Positions 17,379 through 26,208 of a stretch of 64,000 nucleotides of DNA are shown here, in pieces (the stretch's first letter is position 1; each line of letters opens with the position of its first letter). The DNA comes from Ruminococcus sp. (GTDB lineage Bacteria; Bacillota; Clostridia; Oscillospirales; Ruminococcaceae). The DNA lies in contig JAFUYP010000076.1 in the NCBI GenBank assembly GCA_017470535.1, forward strand, positions 24,564-88,563, given 5' to 3'. The position numbers and the translations under genes were made by a program. The notes beneath the pieces were generated by a model. The model saw only the letters and a list, made by a program, of their open reading frames with translations. It did no database searches and was not told where the DNA came from.

Positions 17379-19190
17379 TTATTCATCGAGCTTGAGCACG
17401 CTCATAAACGCTTCCTGCGGCACCTCTACCGTGCCTAACTGGCGCATACGCTTCTTGCCCTCTTTCTGCTTTTCAAGCAGCTTTTTCTTTCGGGTTATGT
17501 CGCCGCCGTAGCATTTTGCAAGTACGTCCTTGCGCATAGCCTTGACAGTCTCTCTGGCGATTATCTTGCCGCCGATAGATGCCTGGATAGGTATTTCAAA
17601 AAGCTGTCTCGGGATATTCTCCTTGAGCCTTTCGGCTATCTTTCTGCCACGCTGGTAGGCTTTGTCTGTGTGTACTATGAATGACAGAGCATCGACCACC
17701 TCGCCGTTTAGCAGTATGTCGAGCTTTACGAGCTTTGACGGCATATAGCCCTTCATCTCGTAGTCAAAGGACGCATAGCCCCTTGTGCGTGATTTGAGCG
17801 CATCAAAGAAATCATACACTATCTCACCGAGCGGCAGCTCGTAGTGCAGGTCTACCCTTGTGTCGTCAAGGTATTTCATGTCTATATAATTTCCACGCCT
17901 GTCCTGGCACAGCTCCATAATATTTCCCACAAACTCCTGCGGAGTGAAGATATGTGCCGTCACCATAGGCTCTTCTGCTGATGCGATAAGTCCGGGGTCG
18001 GGGTAGTTGCTCGGGTTGTCTATCATGATCGTCTCGCCGCTTGTGAGGTTTACTTTATATATAACAGACGGCGCAGTCGTGATAAGGTCAAGATTGTATT
18101 CCCTTTCAAGGCGCTCCTGTATTATCTCCATGTGCAGAAGCCCTAAGAATCCGCACCTGAACCCGAAGCCCAGTGCCGCTGATGTTTCCGGCTCGAAGGT
18201 CAGTGACGCATCGTTGAGTGCGAGCTTGTCAAGCGCATCTCTCAGATCGGGGTACTTAGCCCCGTCTGCCGGGTAAACGCCCGAAAACACCATAGACTGC
18301 ACCTTCTTATACCCCGGGAGCGCTTCATCGCAGGGGGCATCCGCACGGGTAACGGTATCGCCGACACGGGTATCTCCTATATACTTTATAGATGCTGTGA
18401 TATAGCCGACCTCGCCGGCTTTGAGCTCACCTACGGGCACTAAGTCCTTAGCGCCCATGTAGCCTATCTCGACCGTCTGGAACTCTGCCCCTGTCGCCAT
18501 GAGCTTTATGCTCTGACCTGCCTTTATAGAGCCGTCCATTACTCTTACATAGATTATAACGCCCTTGTACATATCATACACACTGTCAAATATAAGCGCC
18601 TTGAATGGGGCGTTTATATCGCCTGACGGCGCAGGTATGTCGGTTATGACACGTTCAAGCACCTCTCTGATGTTGAGCCCTGTCTTTGCGGATATTCTCG
18701 GTGCATCGAGTGCCGGCAGACCTATGACGTTCTCTATTTCGTTACACACCCTCTCAGGCTCTGCGGAGGGGAGGTCTATCTTGTTTATGACCGGAACGAC
18801 TTCAAGGTCATGCTCTATCGCTAAATAAGTATTGCCCAGAGTCTGCGCTTCTATACCCTGCGACGCATCTACGACCAGCACTGCACCCTCGCACGCCGCA
18901 AGAGAACGTGACACCTCATAGTTAAAGTCAACGTGTCCGGGGGTGTCTATAAGATTGAAGATATAGTTCTCGCCGTTATCGGCTTTATAGTCTAAGCGCA
19001 CCGCCCTTGCCTTGATAGTGATACCACGCTCACGCTCGATGTCCATATTATCGAGCAGCTGGTCTTCCATTTCACGAAGCTCCACCGAAGATGTAAGCTC
19101 AAGTATCCTGTCGGCAAGGGTAGACTTGCCGTGGTCGATATGTGCTATTATACAGAAATTTCTTATATTCGACTGATTATGCTCACTCAT
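17379..19190 (-). CDS. lepA: Elongation factor 4 (LepA), 603 aa
   Basis: A ribosome-bound translational GTPase that acts on stalled or misassembled ribosomes. The G1 motif [11 protein letters not shown]2 [10 protein letters not shown]3 DTPGHVDF and G4 NKIDLP are intact in the N-terminal 180 residues. The family-specific C-terminal region includes [14 protein letters not shown] and the end [16 protein letters not shown]. Length matches the usual 600 residues. It has its own promoter 39-68 bases upstream and heads the lepA-hemW gene group. Confidence 0.97.
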   Translation of the reverse strand: MSEHNQSNIRNFCIIAHIDHGKSTLADRILELTSSVELREMEDQLLDNMDIERERGITIKARAVRLDYKADNGENYIFNLIDTPGHVDFNYEVSRSLAACEGAVLVVDASQGIEAQTLGNTYLAIEHDLEVVPVINKIDLPSAEPERVCNEIENVIGLPALDAPRISAKTGLNIREVLERVITDIPAPSGDINAPFKALIFDSVYDMYKGVIIYVRVMDGSIKAGQSIKLMATGAEFQTVEIGYMGAKDLVPVGELKAGEVGYITASIKYIGDTRVGDTVTRADAPCDEALPGYKKVQSMVFSGVYPADGAKYPDLRDALDKLALNDASLTFEPETSAALGFGFRCGFLGLLHMEIIQERLEREYNLDLITTAPSVIYKVNLTSGETIMIDNPSNYPDPGLIASAEEPMVTAHIFTPQEFVGNIMELCQDRRGNYIDMKYLDDTRVDLHYELPLGEIVYDFFDALKSRTRGYASFDYEMKGYMPSKLVKLDILLNGEVVDALSFIVHTDKAYQRGRKIAERLKENIPRQLFEIPIQASIGGKIIARETVKAMRKDVLAKCYGGDITRKKKLLEKQKEGKKRMRQLGTVEVPQEAFMSVLKLDE

Positions 19191-19228
19191 AGTTTTATAC
19201 CTTTCTTAAATTAAATCGGTCAACTTAC

Positions 19229-19258
19229 ATTATAGCATATATTGTGGGCGCTTGTCAA
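19229..19258 (-). promoter_or_regulatory. Sigma-A promoter of lepA
   Basis: On the minus strand TTGACA (19253-19258) and TATAAT (19229-19234) are 18 bases apart, upstream of the lepA start. Confidence 0.8.
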
Positions 19259-19288
19259 ATGCCGATGATCGTTTTGCAAAAGACAGCA

Positions 19289-19316
19289 AAGACCGCCCCC
19301 ATACACGGGAGCGGTC
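19289..19316 (-). terminator. Terminator of the leucine-rich-repeat gene
   Basis: GACCGC/GCGGTC with an inner CCC/GGG pairing, lying 10 bases downstream of the minus-strand gene; the T-run after it is short. Confidence 0.6.
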
Positions 19317-19326
19317 AGATGTTTTA

Positions 19327-20367
19327 TCAGATGTATTTTACTTTTATGTTATTTTTCTTTGCGTACTTGGCAGCGGCTGAGCCTTTTTGGGTTTTTATGG
19401 TTAGGTTTTTGTGGCAGTATGCAAATGCGTCTTTTCCAATGGTCGTTACACTTTTCGGGATAGTTACGGTTTTGAGGTTTGCGCAGTCGGAAAATGCATA
19501 TTTGCCGATAGTTTTTACACTGCTTGGTATTGTAATGGATTTAAGGCTTGCGCAGCCGGAAAATGCCAAATCGCTAATAGTTTTTACGCTGCTTGGTATT
19601 TTAATGGTTTTAAGATTGGTGCAGACGGAAAAAGCATTTACGCCGATAGTTTTTACACCATTCGGGATAGTTACTGATTTAAGGCTTGTGCAATAAACAA
19701 ATGCATGATCCCCTATCTTAGTAACGCCCTTCGGTATCGTTACTTTTCCTTTGCTTGTTTTGCCGTCAATAAGAATGCCATTTACTATAACAAGAGGATT
19801 CTTTTTCTGCTTATTTTCAAGCCATTTGGTGCCGGAAAATGCATCTGCGCCGATAGTTTTTACGCTGCTTGGTATTTTAATTGTTTTAAGATTTTTGCAG
19901 TCTGAAAATGCACATCCGCCGATATTTTTTACACTGCTTGGTATTTTGATCGTTTTAAGATTTTTGCAGCAGTGAAATGCAAATGAGCCGATAGTTTTTA
20001 CACTATTTGGGATAGTTACTGATTTAAGGCTTTTGCAATCAGCAAATGCATAATCCCCTATCTTAGTAACGCCCTTTGGGATAGTTACATTTTTGATCGT
20101 TTCATTTACACTAAACGCATTTTTTGCGATCATCGTGACCTTTTTCCCGTCTATCTTGGACGGTATCTTCACATCAGTATCTTTGCCCTTGTACTTTACT
20201 ATCTTTGCCGTCCCGTCTTTGAGCAGGCTGTACTTGTAGTCGCCGCTGCGTATGCTCTTAGCCTGTGCAACTATACTGCTCTGAGGTGCAAAGCTCTCCG
20301 GCAGGGCTGCTGCGCCGCCGAAAATAAGGCTTAAAGCCAGTGCCGATGAAATTAGCTGTCTTTTCAT
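19327..20367 (-). CDS. Secreted BspA-type leucine-rich-repeat protein, 346 aa
   Basis: A cleavable signal peptide (LISSALALSLIFGGAAALP...AQA) precedes a short N-terminal region and about ten LRR_5 repeats of roughly 23 residues with the pattern IG.YAFADCKSLKSVTIPNSVKT. The repeats interlock at DNA level too, so internal 69-base similarity is visible (KNLKTIKIPSSVKTIG occurs in near-identical copies). The basic C-terminus ends GSAAAKYAKKNNIKVKYI. Such proteins sit on or outside the cell and often mediate adhesion or protein binding. The ligand cannot be told. No LPXTG, SLH or dockerin anchor is visible. Confidence 0.9.
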   Translation of the reverse strand: MKRQLISSALALSLIFGGAAALPESFAPQSSIVAQAKSIRSGDYKYSLLKDGTAKIVKYKGKDTDVKIPSKIDGKKVTMIAKNAFSVNETIKNVTIPKGVTKIGDYAFADCKSLKSVTIPNSVKTIGSFAFHCCKNLKTIKIPSSVKNIGGCAFSDCKNLKTIKIPSSVKTIGADAFSGTKWLENKQKKNPLVIVNGILIDGKTSKGKVTIPKGVTKIGDHAFVYCTSLKSVTIPNGVKTIGVNAFSVCTNLKTIKIPSSVKTISDLAFSGCASLKSITIPSSVKTIGKYAFSDCANLKTVTIPKSVTTIGKDAFAYCHKNLTIKTQKGSAAAKYAKKNNIKVKYI

Positions 20368-20485
20368 TTTTCTTTCTCCATTTTGATATAAGTATTAGAT
20401 TTTAGCCAAATCTTTAACAATTGTAGCATATATAAATATATATACATAGGATATTGTATGAATAATGTGTAAATTGCGACGGTGC

Positions 20486-20514
20486 AAAAAAAGCCGCCCC
20501 CTGCGGAGCGGCTC
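20486..20514 (-). terminator. Terminator of the aquaporin gene
   Basis: On the minus strand AGCCGC pairs with GCGGCT, extended inwards by CC/GG pairs, and is followed by seven T residues, 20 bases after the aquaporin stop. Confidence 0.85.
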
Positions 20515-20533
20515 ACAATTATTTATTTACTTA

Positions 20534-21208
20534 TCAAGCCTCTTTAAAGAGCTTCTTATAGCAGAGAGCTGCGAGTGCGCCGCCGACTGCCGGTCCTACT
20601 ATGAATACCCATACCTGTGCGAGAGCGTCTGTGCTTGTGAAGATAGCAGCGCTCAGAGATCTTGCAGGGTTTACAGATGTGCCTGTGAAGTTAAAGCCCA
20701 CAAGGTGAACAAGTGCAAGTCCAAGACCTATAAGAACCGGTGCGAAGAGCGACAGGCTCTGATCGTTTGCGATCCTTAATACGATAAGCACAAATATGCA
20801 GGTGAGAACTATCTCGATAAGCAGAGCGCCGAAGAAGTTAAGACCTAAAAGCGTATCCTCGCCGAAGCCGTTTGCTGCAACTGCTGTGCCTCTGTAATCT
20901 GTTACCTTATCGTCTGCAAGGCAAAGGATTATCTTCAGGATACCGCTGCCTGCGAGTGCGCCGAATATCTGCGACATGATATATGCGCCCAGATCACCTG
21001 CTTCGAGCTGACCGTCCAAAAAGAATGCAATGGATACAGCCGGATTTACATGAGCGCCCGAAACGTTACCGAACAGGTACGCTATAAAGCAAAGCGATAC
21101 GCCGAATGCCAGCGATGTACCTACAAGACCTGCCCCAGCCGCCGCTGCACCGCAGCCGCAGATAACGAGCAGACAAGTGCCTATAAATTCTGCTAAATAT
21201 TTCTTCAT
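20534..21208 (-). CDS. aqpZ: Aquaporin Z-type water channel, 224 aa
   Basis: A member of the MIP channel family with six membrane segments and two half-helices. Both NPA boxes are intact: GAHVNPAVS (about residue 54) and TSVNPARS (about residue 182). The region before the second box, HLVGFNFTGTSVNPARS, keeps the His, Thr and Arg that form the narrow water-selective filter in AqpZ, which argues for water rather than glycerol transport. The small acidic protein encoded upstream on the same strand may share its transcript. Confidence 0.92.
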   Translation of the reverse strand: MKKYLAEFIGTCLLVICGCGAAAAGAGLVGTSLAFGVSLCFIAYLFGNVSGAHVNPAVSIAFFLDGQLEAGDLGAYIMSQIFGALAGSGILKIILCLADDKVTDYRGTAVAANGFGEDTLLGLNFFGALLIEIVLTCIFVLIVLRIANDQSLSLFAPVLIGLGLALVHLVGFNFTGTSVNPARSLSAAIFTSTDALAQVWVFIVGPAVGGALAALCYKKLFKEA

Positions 21209-21271
21209 ATGATACCACGACCTTTCATAAAATTACAGCCCCGGAAAAGTGCCGGGGCTAATCATCAGATA

Positions 21272-21517
21272 TTACTCGTCAACTTCCTCAACAGCGTCTT
21301 CTACTTTGTCAAGGTCAGCCTCAACATCGTCTGTGGTATCTGCTGTTTCCTCAGCTGCCTCTGCATCGTCCTCGTCCTCAAGGCAATCATCGAAGTCCTC
21401 ATCTAACTCTTCATAATCGTAATCCTCAAGCTCCTTACGCTTTTTAAGAGCAAGAACTGCTGCTGTGCCTGCTGCTGCAACGCCGATTATTGCTGCTGCT
21501 TTTAATACCTTTCCCAT
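21272..21517 (-). CDS. Small membrane-anchored acidic protein, 81 aa
   Basis: A single N-terminal hydrophobic segment (VLKAAAIIGVAAAGTAAVLAL) is followed by a basic stop-transfer KKRK and then a tail in which over half the residues are Asp or Glu. No known domain is recognised. The short gene has AGGAG shortly before its ATG and precedes aqpZ on the same strand. A hairpin (GCCCCGG/CCGGGGC, 21237-21259) lies between the two genes. The acidic tail could bind cations or basic partners, which is only a suggestion. Confidence 0.75.
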   Translation of the reverse strand: MGKVLKAAAIIGVAAAGTAAVLALKKRKELEDYDYEELDEDFDDCLEDEDDAEAAEETADTTDDVEADLDKVEDAVEEVDE

Positions 21518-21730
21518 GTTAAAAACATCTCCTAACTTTTAAAATATTTACACAAAAACCTTGACCCGGATATTACCTCCGGTCGTTTTTACGATAGATA
21601 TATTATAACACATAAGCGTGAATTTTTCAAGTCCTCACCAAATAAAATCTATTATTGGGGTCATTTTTGTCATTTTTCACAAAAATGTTTATACTTTTTT
21701 TACAAAAGAAAAATCTTCATTTTAATACCA

Positions 21731-21803
21731 GTGGGCGAAGCCCACCACATAAATTGTGCATTGTGCATTGTGCATTGTGAATTGAAAAAGCATTGTGCAT
21801 TGC
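21731..21803. repeat. Intergenic repeat: GC hairpin plus GTGCATTG units
   Basis: A short hairpin (GTGGGCGAAGCCCAC, 21731-21745) is followed by tandem and scattered TTGTGCATTG units. The same hairpin, in reverse orientation, and the same units recur at 62131-62330, and the units at 28631 and 37000. Confidence 0.8.
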
Positions 21804-21805
21804 TC

Positions 21806-22525
21806 TCACATTTCCCCGCAGATATTCATTATAATGCTTATCGCCGCAAGGGGGGCTGTTTCGCACCTGAGGATACGGCTGCCAAGGCTTGCGATATATG
21901 CGCCTGACTGTGATGCTTTGTCGGCTTCCTGCTGCTCAAAGCCGCCCTCGCTGCCTATTATGAGTGCGATGCTGCTGCCCTTTTCAAGCCCGGCACTGCC
22001 AAGAGGTGCGCCGCTTTTTTCATAGCACATTATCACCTTGTCAAAGTCTGCAAAACGCCCGAGCATCTCGTCATATGTTATTATTCCGCTTACCTTCGGT
22101 ACTATACCCCTGCCCGACTGCTTTGCGGCACCGAGGGCGACCTTGTTGAGCCTTTCAAGGCGCTTTGCAAAGCTCTTTTTATCCGGCTTTGAGATACACC
22201 TTGCCGTATCAGTCAGCACTATCTCATAAACGCCCAGCTCGACTGCCTTCTGAACTATAAGCTCCGCCTTGTCGCTCTTTGGCATCGCCTGGAACAGTGT
22301 AAGGCGTGTCGCCGGCTCGCTTGCGTTGTCAGATATGCTCAAAACATCGCAGAATACTTCGCTGTCGGTGAAATCAGCTATCCGGCACTCGTAGTCCTTA
22401 CCGTCACAGCACACAGTAAGGCTCTCGCCTTTTTTCATTCTGAGACTTCTGCCTATATGTCTTGCGTTCTCGCCGGTGATAGTTATTCTGTCGCCGGGCA
22501 CGCTTTCTACAAAAAATCTCGGCAT
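21806..22525 (-). CDS. rsmE: 16S rRNA m3U1498 methyltransferase, 239 aa
   Basis: Methylates U1498 of 16S rRNA using SAM. The N-terminal PUA-like domain contains ARHIGRSLRMKKGESLTVC (about residues 21-39). The C-terminal SPOUT knot contains KSDKAELIVQKAVELGV, ALGAAKQSGRGIVPK, IIGSEGGFEQQEAD and SLGSRILRCETAPLAAI, all typical. Length matches the family. It appears to be a single gene; the intergenic repeat with GTGCATTG units begins at its 3' end. Confidence 0.96.
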   Translation of the reverse strand: MPRFFVESVPGDRITITGENARHIGRSLRMKKGESLTVCCDGKDYECRIADFTDSEVFCDVLSISDNASEPATRLTLFQAMPKSDKAELIVQKAVELGVYEIVLTDTARCISKPDKKSFAKRLERLNKVALGAAKQSGRGIVPKVSGIITYDEMLGRFADFDKVIMCYEKSGAPLGSAGLEKGSSIALIIGSEGGFEQQEADKASQSGAYIASLGSRILRCETAPLAAISIIMNICGEM

Positions 22526-22650
22526 TTTATGTATCCTCTCTTTTTATTTTAATATATTTAAAATTACATATTTGTATTTTATATTTTTTTACCCCTTGGA
22601 CAAATTTCTTTCACTAAGTTTTCACCTGGATAGGGTACTATATATATAAG

Positions 22651-22786
22651 CCAAATTTGTTTTTCATATTTTGGTATGAAGACTATCAATCCCGGTCTTC
22701 ATATTTCGGCGGTCGAAAGACTGCCGACTTCTCCCCTATAATTTTTTCTTTTGGTTTCCGCAGTTTATTGCTGCGGAAATTTTTTT
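22651..22786 (+). ncRNA. Candidate structured small RNA with intrinsic terminator
   Basis: No plausible gene is present on the plus strand between 22526 and the strong plus-oriented terminator at 22755-22786, so a non-coding transcript probably ends there. The stretch folds locally: TATGAAGAC (22675-22683) pairs perfectly with GTCTTCATA (22695-22703); CGGCGGTC (22707-22714) pairs with GACTGCCG around a GAAA tetraloop; then the terminator follows. An AT-rich TACTATATATATAAG at 22636-22650 could hold the -10 element, but no good -35 is seen. I recognise no known RNA family, and the 5' end is approximate. Confidence 0.5.
22755..22786 (+). terminator. Strong intrinsic terminator, plus orientation
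   Basis: TTTCCGCAG pairs with CTGCGGAAA around TTTATTG and is followed by seven T residues on the plus strand only. The convergent minus-strand gene ending at 22789 gains no T-run from it. Confidence 0.85.
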
Positions 22787-22788
22787 CT

Positions 22789-23904
22789 TTATACGCAGAT
22801 ATAGTCTTTGATAGAGTTATAAAGCTCGTCAGTGAAGCGCTTGTCAAGCACCTCTATATTCAGAAGCTCTATGATATTCTGGTATTTGCCTATCCTCTCA
22901 CGGAAGTCAACTATAAGCTGTGCGATCTCGTTATCTATGAGCAGTGCGTCTGATAATTCTCCGGCGTCGGCTGTGTTGATATTGACCATGCGCTGCACCC
23001 TTGCAGAGGTAGTTTCAGATGAAGAGACGCTCGTTTCTTTACAGGCCGTGGTTCCGGCAGCGGTCGTGGTTCCGGCAGCGGTCGTGGTCGTCTTGGACGA
23101 GCTTGCAGCCGCCAATGAAGAAACAGTCGTCTGCGTCTTGCTCTCAGTCGTGGTCGTAATGGGAGAATAGTCGCCCTCTGCCACATAAAGATACTCACAC
23201 AAAAGCTGATATGTAGCATCACCTATGCCGCCGATCTCAAGCAGTTGCTGCATATCTGTTATCTTACCTGTCCTTTCCCTGTATGCGATGATATTTTCAG
23301 CCGTCACCTGACCGATACCGTTTATCATCATAAGTTCATCTGTCGTTACCTTATTTATATCTATCGGGAAGCTTACCTGCCGTGTGGTGGCAGTGGTCTT
23401 TTCGGCAGTTGCTGTGGTAGTCGTCGTGGTCTTTTTGGTCCCTGCTTCTGATGCCTTTGAGGTCTTTTTGACCGATGACGCTTTTGCAGTGGTCGTGAGC
23501 TTTGAAAAGTCCTTGTCTGACACATAGAAATACTTTTCCAGTACGCCGGCGGTCTCCTCGCCGATGCCGTCTATTTCGAGCAGCTGAGCCATATCGGTTA
23601 TCTTACCGACACGCTCTCTGTATGCGAGCAGATCATCAGCCGTGACCTTGCCGATACCCTTTACAGAGGTAAGATCTGATAATGTGGCTTTATTGATGTC
23701 GATAGGGTAGGAGACAGCCGTATGCGCCTCAATAGCCTCATAGTCAGCGCTGACAGCGGTATATGAGCCTTTGTCGTCGGGCGCTGCTTTACTGTTTTCC
23801 CGGGCGGAGCGCAGACTTAGATAATAGACAAACCCAGCCGCCATAAAAGCCGCACCGACTGCGAGAGCTATTATTTTCGTCCTTGCTTCACGGCTGATAC
23901 GCAA
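22789..23904 (-). CDS. ComEA-like DNA receptor with three helix-hairpin-helix domains, 371 aa
   Basis: An N-terminal membrane anchor (about residues 11-30) is followed by HhH domains joined by Thr/Ser/Lys-rich linkers. The first (DINKATLSDLTSVKGIGKVTADDLLAYRERVGKI, about 65-130) and second (DINKVTTDELMMINGIGQVTAENIIAYRERTGKI, about 180-245) are canonical. The third (NINTADAGELSDALLIDNEIAQLIVDFRERIGKY) keeps the frame but lacks the GIG hairpin. ComEA binds incoming double-stranded DNA and hands it to ComEC, which is also encoded in this window. Ordinary ComEA has one HhH domain pair, so the triplication is unusual. Confidence 0.85.
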   Translation of the reverse strand: MRISREARTKIIALAVGAAFMAAGFVYYLSLRSARENSKAAPDDKGSYTAVSADYEAIEAHTAVSYPIDINKATLSDLTSVKGIGKVTADDLLAYRERVGKITDMAQLLEIDGIGEETAGVLEKYFYVSDKDFSKLTTTAKASSVKKTSKASEAGTKKTTTTTTATAEKTTATTRQVSFPIDINKVTTDELMMINGIGQVTAENIIAYRERTGKITDMQQLLEIGGIGDATYQLLCEYLYVAEGDYSPITTTTESKTQTTVSSLAAASSSKTTTTAAGTTTAAGTTACKETSVSSSETTSARVQRMVNINTADAGELSDALLIDNEIAQLIVDFRERIGKYQNIIELLNIEVLDKRFTDELYNSIKDYICV

Positions 23905-23938
23905 CGCCCACGCCCCCTTGATGAGTGATTTTTATATA

Positions 23939-24110
23939 GGCAACACCGCACGACCCGCGGCTAACGCCTCTGCACATCATCTGCTTGCCAGATTTCCGTC
24001 AGATTACCCAAATTCTCCTTGACTTGCGTCAGCAAGCCTGCGTCGAATTTAGGCAATCTGACGAAAATCTGGACGGCGCATCTGATGCACAGGGGTCGTG
24101 CGGTGTTGCC
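23939..24110. repeat. Palindromic MITE-like element, copy 1 (172 bp)
   Basis: Perfect 17-base inverted ends (GGCAACACCGCACGACC and its complement) bracket a second inverted pair (CGTCAGATT...AATCTGACG), so most of the element can fold on itself. No ORF of note lies inside. The same ends and inner arms occur at 42971 and 46248. Confidence 0.85.
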
Positions 24111-24193
24111 ATAAAAATCATAACATTTACAGGGTCGGTCAATCAAGCGGCAAAATCAATAAATTTAGGTGGAGCATTTTGGATATTTTCACG

Positions 24194-24230
24194 AAAAAAG
24201 GCTGCCGGGTGAAAAAACGGCAGCCTTTTT
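24194..24230. terminator. Bidirectional intrinsic terminator
   Basis: GGCTGCCG (24200-24207) pairs with CGGCAGCC (24218-24225), flanked by A- and T-runs. It follows the minus-strand coding remnant at 24232. Confidence 0.8.
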
Positions 24231-24231
24231 T

Positions 24232-24336
24232 CTACATTTCATCTATTTTTTCGGCGAGTATCTGCACAACGTTGAGAAATTTTTCCACTTGTTCCGGGGT
24301 ATGATTGCAAAGATCGGCTAATATAGCGTCAAGCAC
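24232..24336 (-). pseudogene. Short coding remnant ahead of a terminator
   Basis: A minus-strand frame reads VLDAILADLCNHTPEQVEKFLNVV and ends EKIDEM before TAG, immediately upstream of a good terminator. Only a GTG can start it and no ribosome binding site precedes it. The helical sequence looks like the tail of a small regulator, but this is not enough for a family call. It is most likely a truncated gene beside the palindromic element. Confidence 0.3.
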
Positions 24337-24410
24337 AGGGATATTATCTTTATATAAGTAATATATAAATAGTTAAGTGATCGACGCAGAAATGCTTGCC
24401 ATAAACCAAC

Positions 24411-24447
24411 AAGGGCTGTTGCAAAAATGCAACAGCCCCTTTTTTTA
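24411..24447. terminator. Intrinsic terminator downstream of glgA
   Basis: GGGCTGTTGC pairs with GCAACAGCCC around AAAAAT, with a seven-T run on the plus side. It lies 10 bases beyond the glgA stop. Confidence 0.75.
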
Positions 24448-24456
24448 TGCTGATAT

Positions 24457-25905
24457 TCACTTATCCCCGATCATCCAGTCGTACATTTCCTTATACTTCT
24501 CGGCACTTGTCTGCCAGGAGAAATCCTGCTCCATGCCACGGTATACTATACCGTTCCAGTCCTCACGCTTGTCCTCGTAGATGTATTTTGCATACATAAG
24601 AGTATTATACATCTCGTGGGCGTTGTAGTTTGCAAAGCTGAAGCCTGTACCTGTATTGTCAAAGATATTATACGGATATACCGTATCTTTAAGTCCGCCT
24701 GTCTCCCTTACTACCGGGACAGTTCCGTATCTGAGCGCCATGAGCTGTGACAGACCGCACGGCTCAAACAGCGACGGCATAAGGAAAGCATCACAGCTTG
24801 CATATATCTTGTGCGCCATTTCCTCACTGTAATAGATGTTCGCAGATACCTTGTTCGGGTACTTGCCTGCAAAGTAGCGGAACATATCCTCATACTTATA
24901 ATCGCCTGTACCGAGAACGACTACCTGTATATTCTGCTGGCAGATGTTCTCCATCATATATGCGATAAGGTCAAAGCCCTTCTGGTCGGTAAGTCTGCTG
25001 ACGATACCCACTAAGAACACATTGTCATCAAGTTCGAGCCCCAGCTCTGTCTGCAATGCACGCTTGTTGTTTATCTTCTTTTTGAACACCGACTTCTTGT
25101 CGTACTTCTGATTTATCATCATATCCTTTGCCGGGTCAAATTCCTTATAGTCGATGCCGTTTACGATACCACGAAGGTCGTGCTTTCTTGCACGCATAAG
25201 ACCGTCAAGGCGCTCGCCGTAGAAAGGCGTCTGTATCTCGTTTGAATATGTAGATGACACTGTCGTGATAGCATCAGCATACACAAGACCGCCCTTTAAC
25301 ATATTGCCGTCCTGCTCGGTCCTGAGCTTATCTATCGAGAAGTAGTAGTCCGAAAGCCCCGAGAGCCACTTGAATCTCGGCACGCCGTCGTTGCCCTGGA
25401 ACTTTAAGTTATGTATCGTCATAACAGTCTTGATGCCCCTGAAAAACTCACCGCCTGCAAAGCTGTCGTGCAGGTAAACGGGGATAAGACCTGTCTGCCA
25501 GTCATGGCAGTGTATAAGGTCGGGACGGAAGCCTATAACGGGAAGTGCTGACAGCACAGCCCTGTCAAAGTACATGAATTTCTCTATATCCCAGTGATGC
25601 TCTACATATGGGCGGTCGCCCGAAAAATAATGCTCGTTGTCAAGGAAGTAGAATTTAACACCGTCGTATTCAGCTTCAAGCACGCCGACATACTGGCTCT
25701 TTCCTGCGAAATCCATATAGAAATGAGTGACGTATGTCATCATATTCTTGAACTGATCCTTCATGCAGGCATACTTTGGCAGGAAAACCCTGACGTCATA
25801 TTCCTTCTTGTCAAAGCACTTTGGCAGCGAGCCGACAACATCGGCAAGACCGCCTGTTTTTATAAACGGCACACATTCGCTTGCTACAAAGAGTATATTT
25901 TTCAT
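24457..25905 (-). CDS. glgA: Glycogen synthase (ADP-glucose type), 482 aa
   Basis: Adds glucose from ADP-glucose to growing alpha-1,4-glucan in the cytoplasm (GT5 family, GT-B fold). The N-terminal KTGGLADVVGSLPK motif (residues 16-29) binds ADP-glucose; VSSTYSNEIQTP, GIVNGIDYKEFDP and PSLFEPCGLSQLMALRYGTVPVVRETGGLKDTV follow in the usual order. Length is standard. It stands alone rather than in a glgBCDA operon, with its own promoter and terminator. Together with the GH13 enzyme at 44897 it points to storage-glucan metabolism. Confidence 0.96.
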   Translation of the reverse strand: MKNILFVASECVPFIKTGGLADVVGSLPKCFDKKEYDVRVFLPKYACMKDQFKNMMTYVTHFYMDFAGKSQYVGVLEAEYDGVKFYFLDNEHYFSGDRPYVEHHWDIEKFMYFDRAVLSALPVIGFRPDLIHCHDWQTGLIPVYLHDSFAGGEFFRGIKTVMTIHNLKFQGNDGVPRFKWLSGLSDYYFSIDKLRTEQDGNMLKGGLVYADAITTVSSTYSNEIQTPFYGERLDGLMRARKHDLRGIVNGIDYKEFDPAKDMMINQKYDKKSVFKKKINNKRALQTELGLELDDNVFLVGIVSRLTDQKGFDLIAYMMENICQQNIQVVVLGTGDYKYEDMFRYFAGKYPNKVSANIYYSEEMAHKIYASCDAFLMPSLFEPCGLSQLMALRYGTVPVVRETGGLKDTVYPYNIFDNTGTGFSFANYNAHEMYNTLMYAKYIYEDKREDWNGIVYRGMEQDFSWQTSAEKYKEMYDWMIGDK

Positions 25906-25962
25906 ATATAGTCATCCTCCGTTTCACGGCATTGATTTATAGGGGCAATAATTCCCCACAAC

Positions 25963-25992
25963 ATTATAACATACATTTATTTATAAAGTCAA
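25963..25992 (-). promoter_or_regulatory. Promoter of glgA
   Basis: On the minus strand TTGACT (25987-25992) and TATAAT (25963-25968) are 18 bases apart, about 60 bases before the glgA start. The remaining divergent region up to 26141 shows nothing else I can name. Confidence 0.7.
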
Positions 25993-26141
25993 TCGTGATA
26001 ATAACGATTTTCGGCGATTTTTTTCTACAACTAAACAAAATGTTAATATTTGTGCATATCATGGCTGACGGGAAAACTCCACTGCCCGACAGATGATCTT
26101 CACGCCCTGACACATTATTTGTAAAAAATCTATCATAGCAC

Positions 26142-26170
26142 TTGATTTTTTTGAAATAATGTTATATAAT
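26142..26170 (+). promoter_or_regulatory. Promoter of the 26209 membrane-protein gene
   Basis: TTGATT (26142-26147), a 17-base spacer and TATAAT (26165-26170) lie 39 bases before the start codon. Confidence 0.7.
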
Positions 26171-26208
26171 ATAGTTTGGATTATATTTAATTATGGAGGA
26201 ATACAGTT

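Noticed and set aside
19327-20300. CRISPR-like or tandem DNA repeat array
   Set aside because: The periodic similarity is the coding sequence of 23-residue leucine-rich repeats, with no identical repeats or unique spacers.
22657-22953. 98-codon plus-strand frame starting MFFIFWYED
   Set aside because: It runs through a strong terminator and into the antisense of the ComEA-like gene; there is no ribosome binding site.
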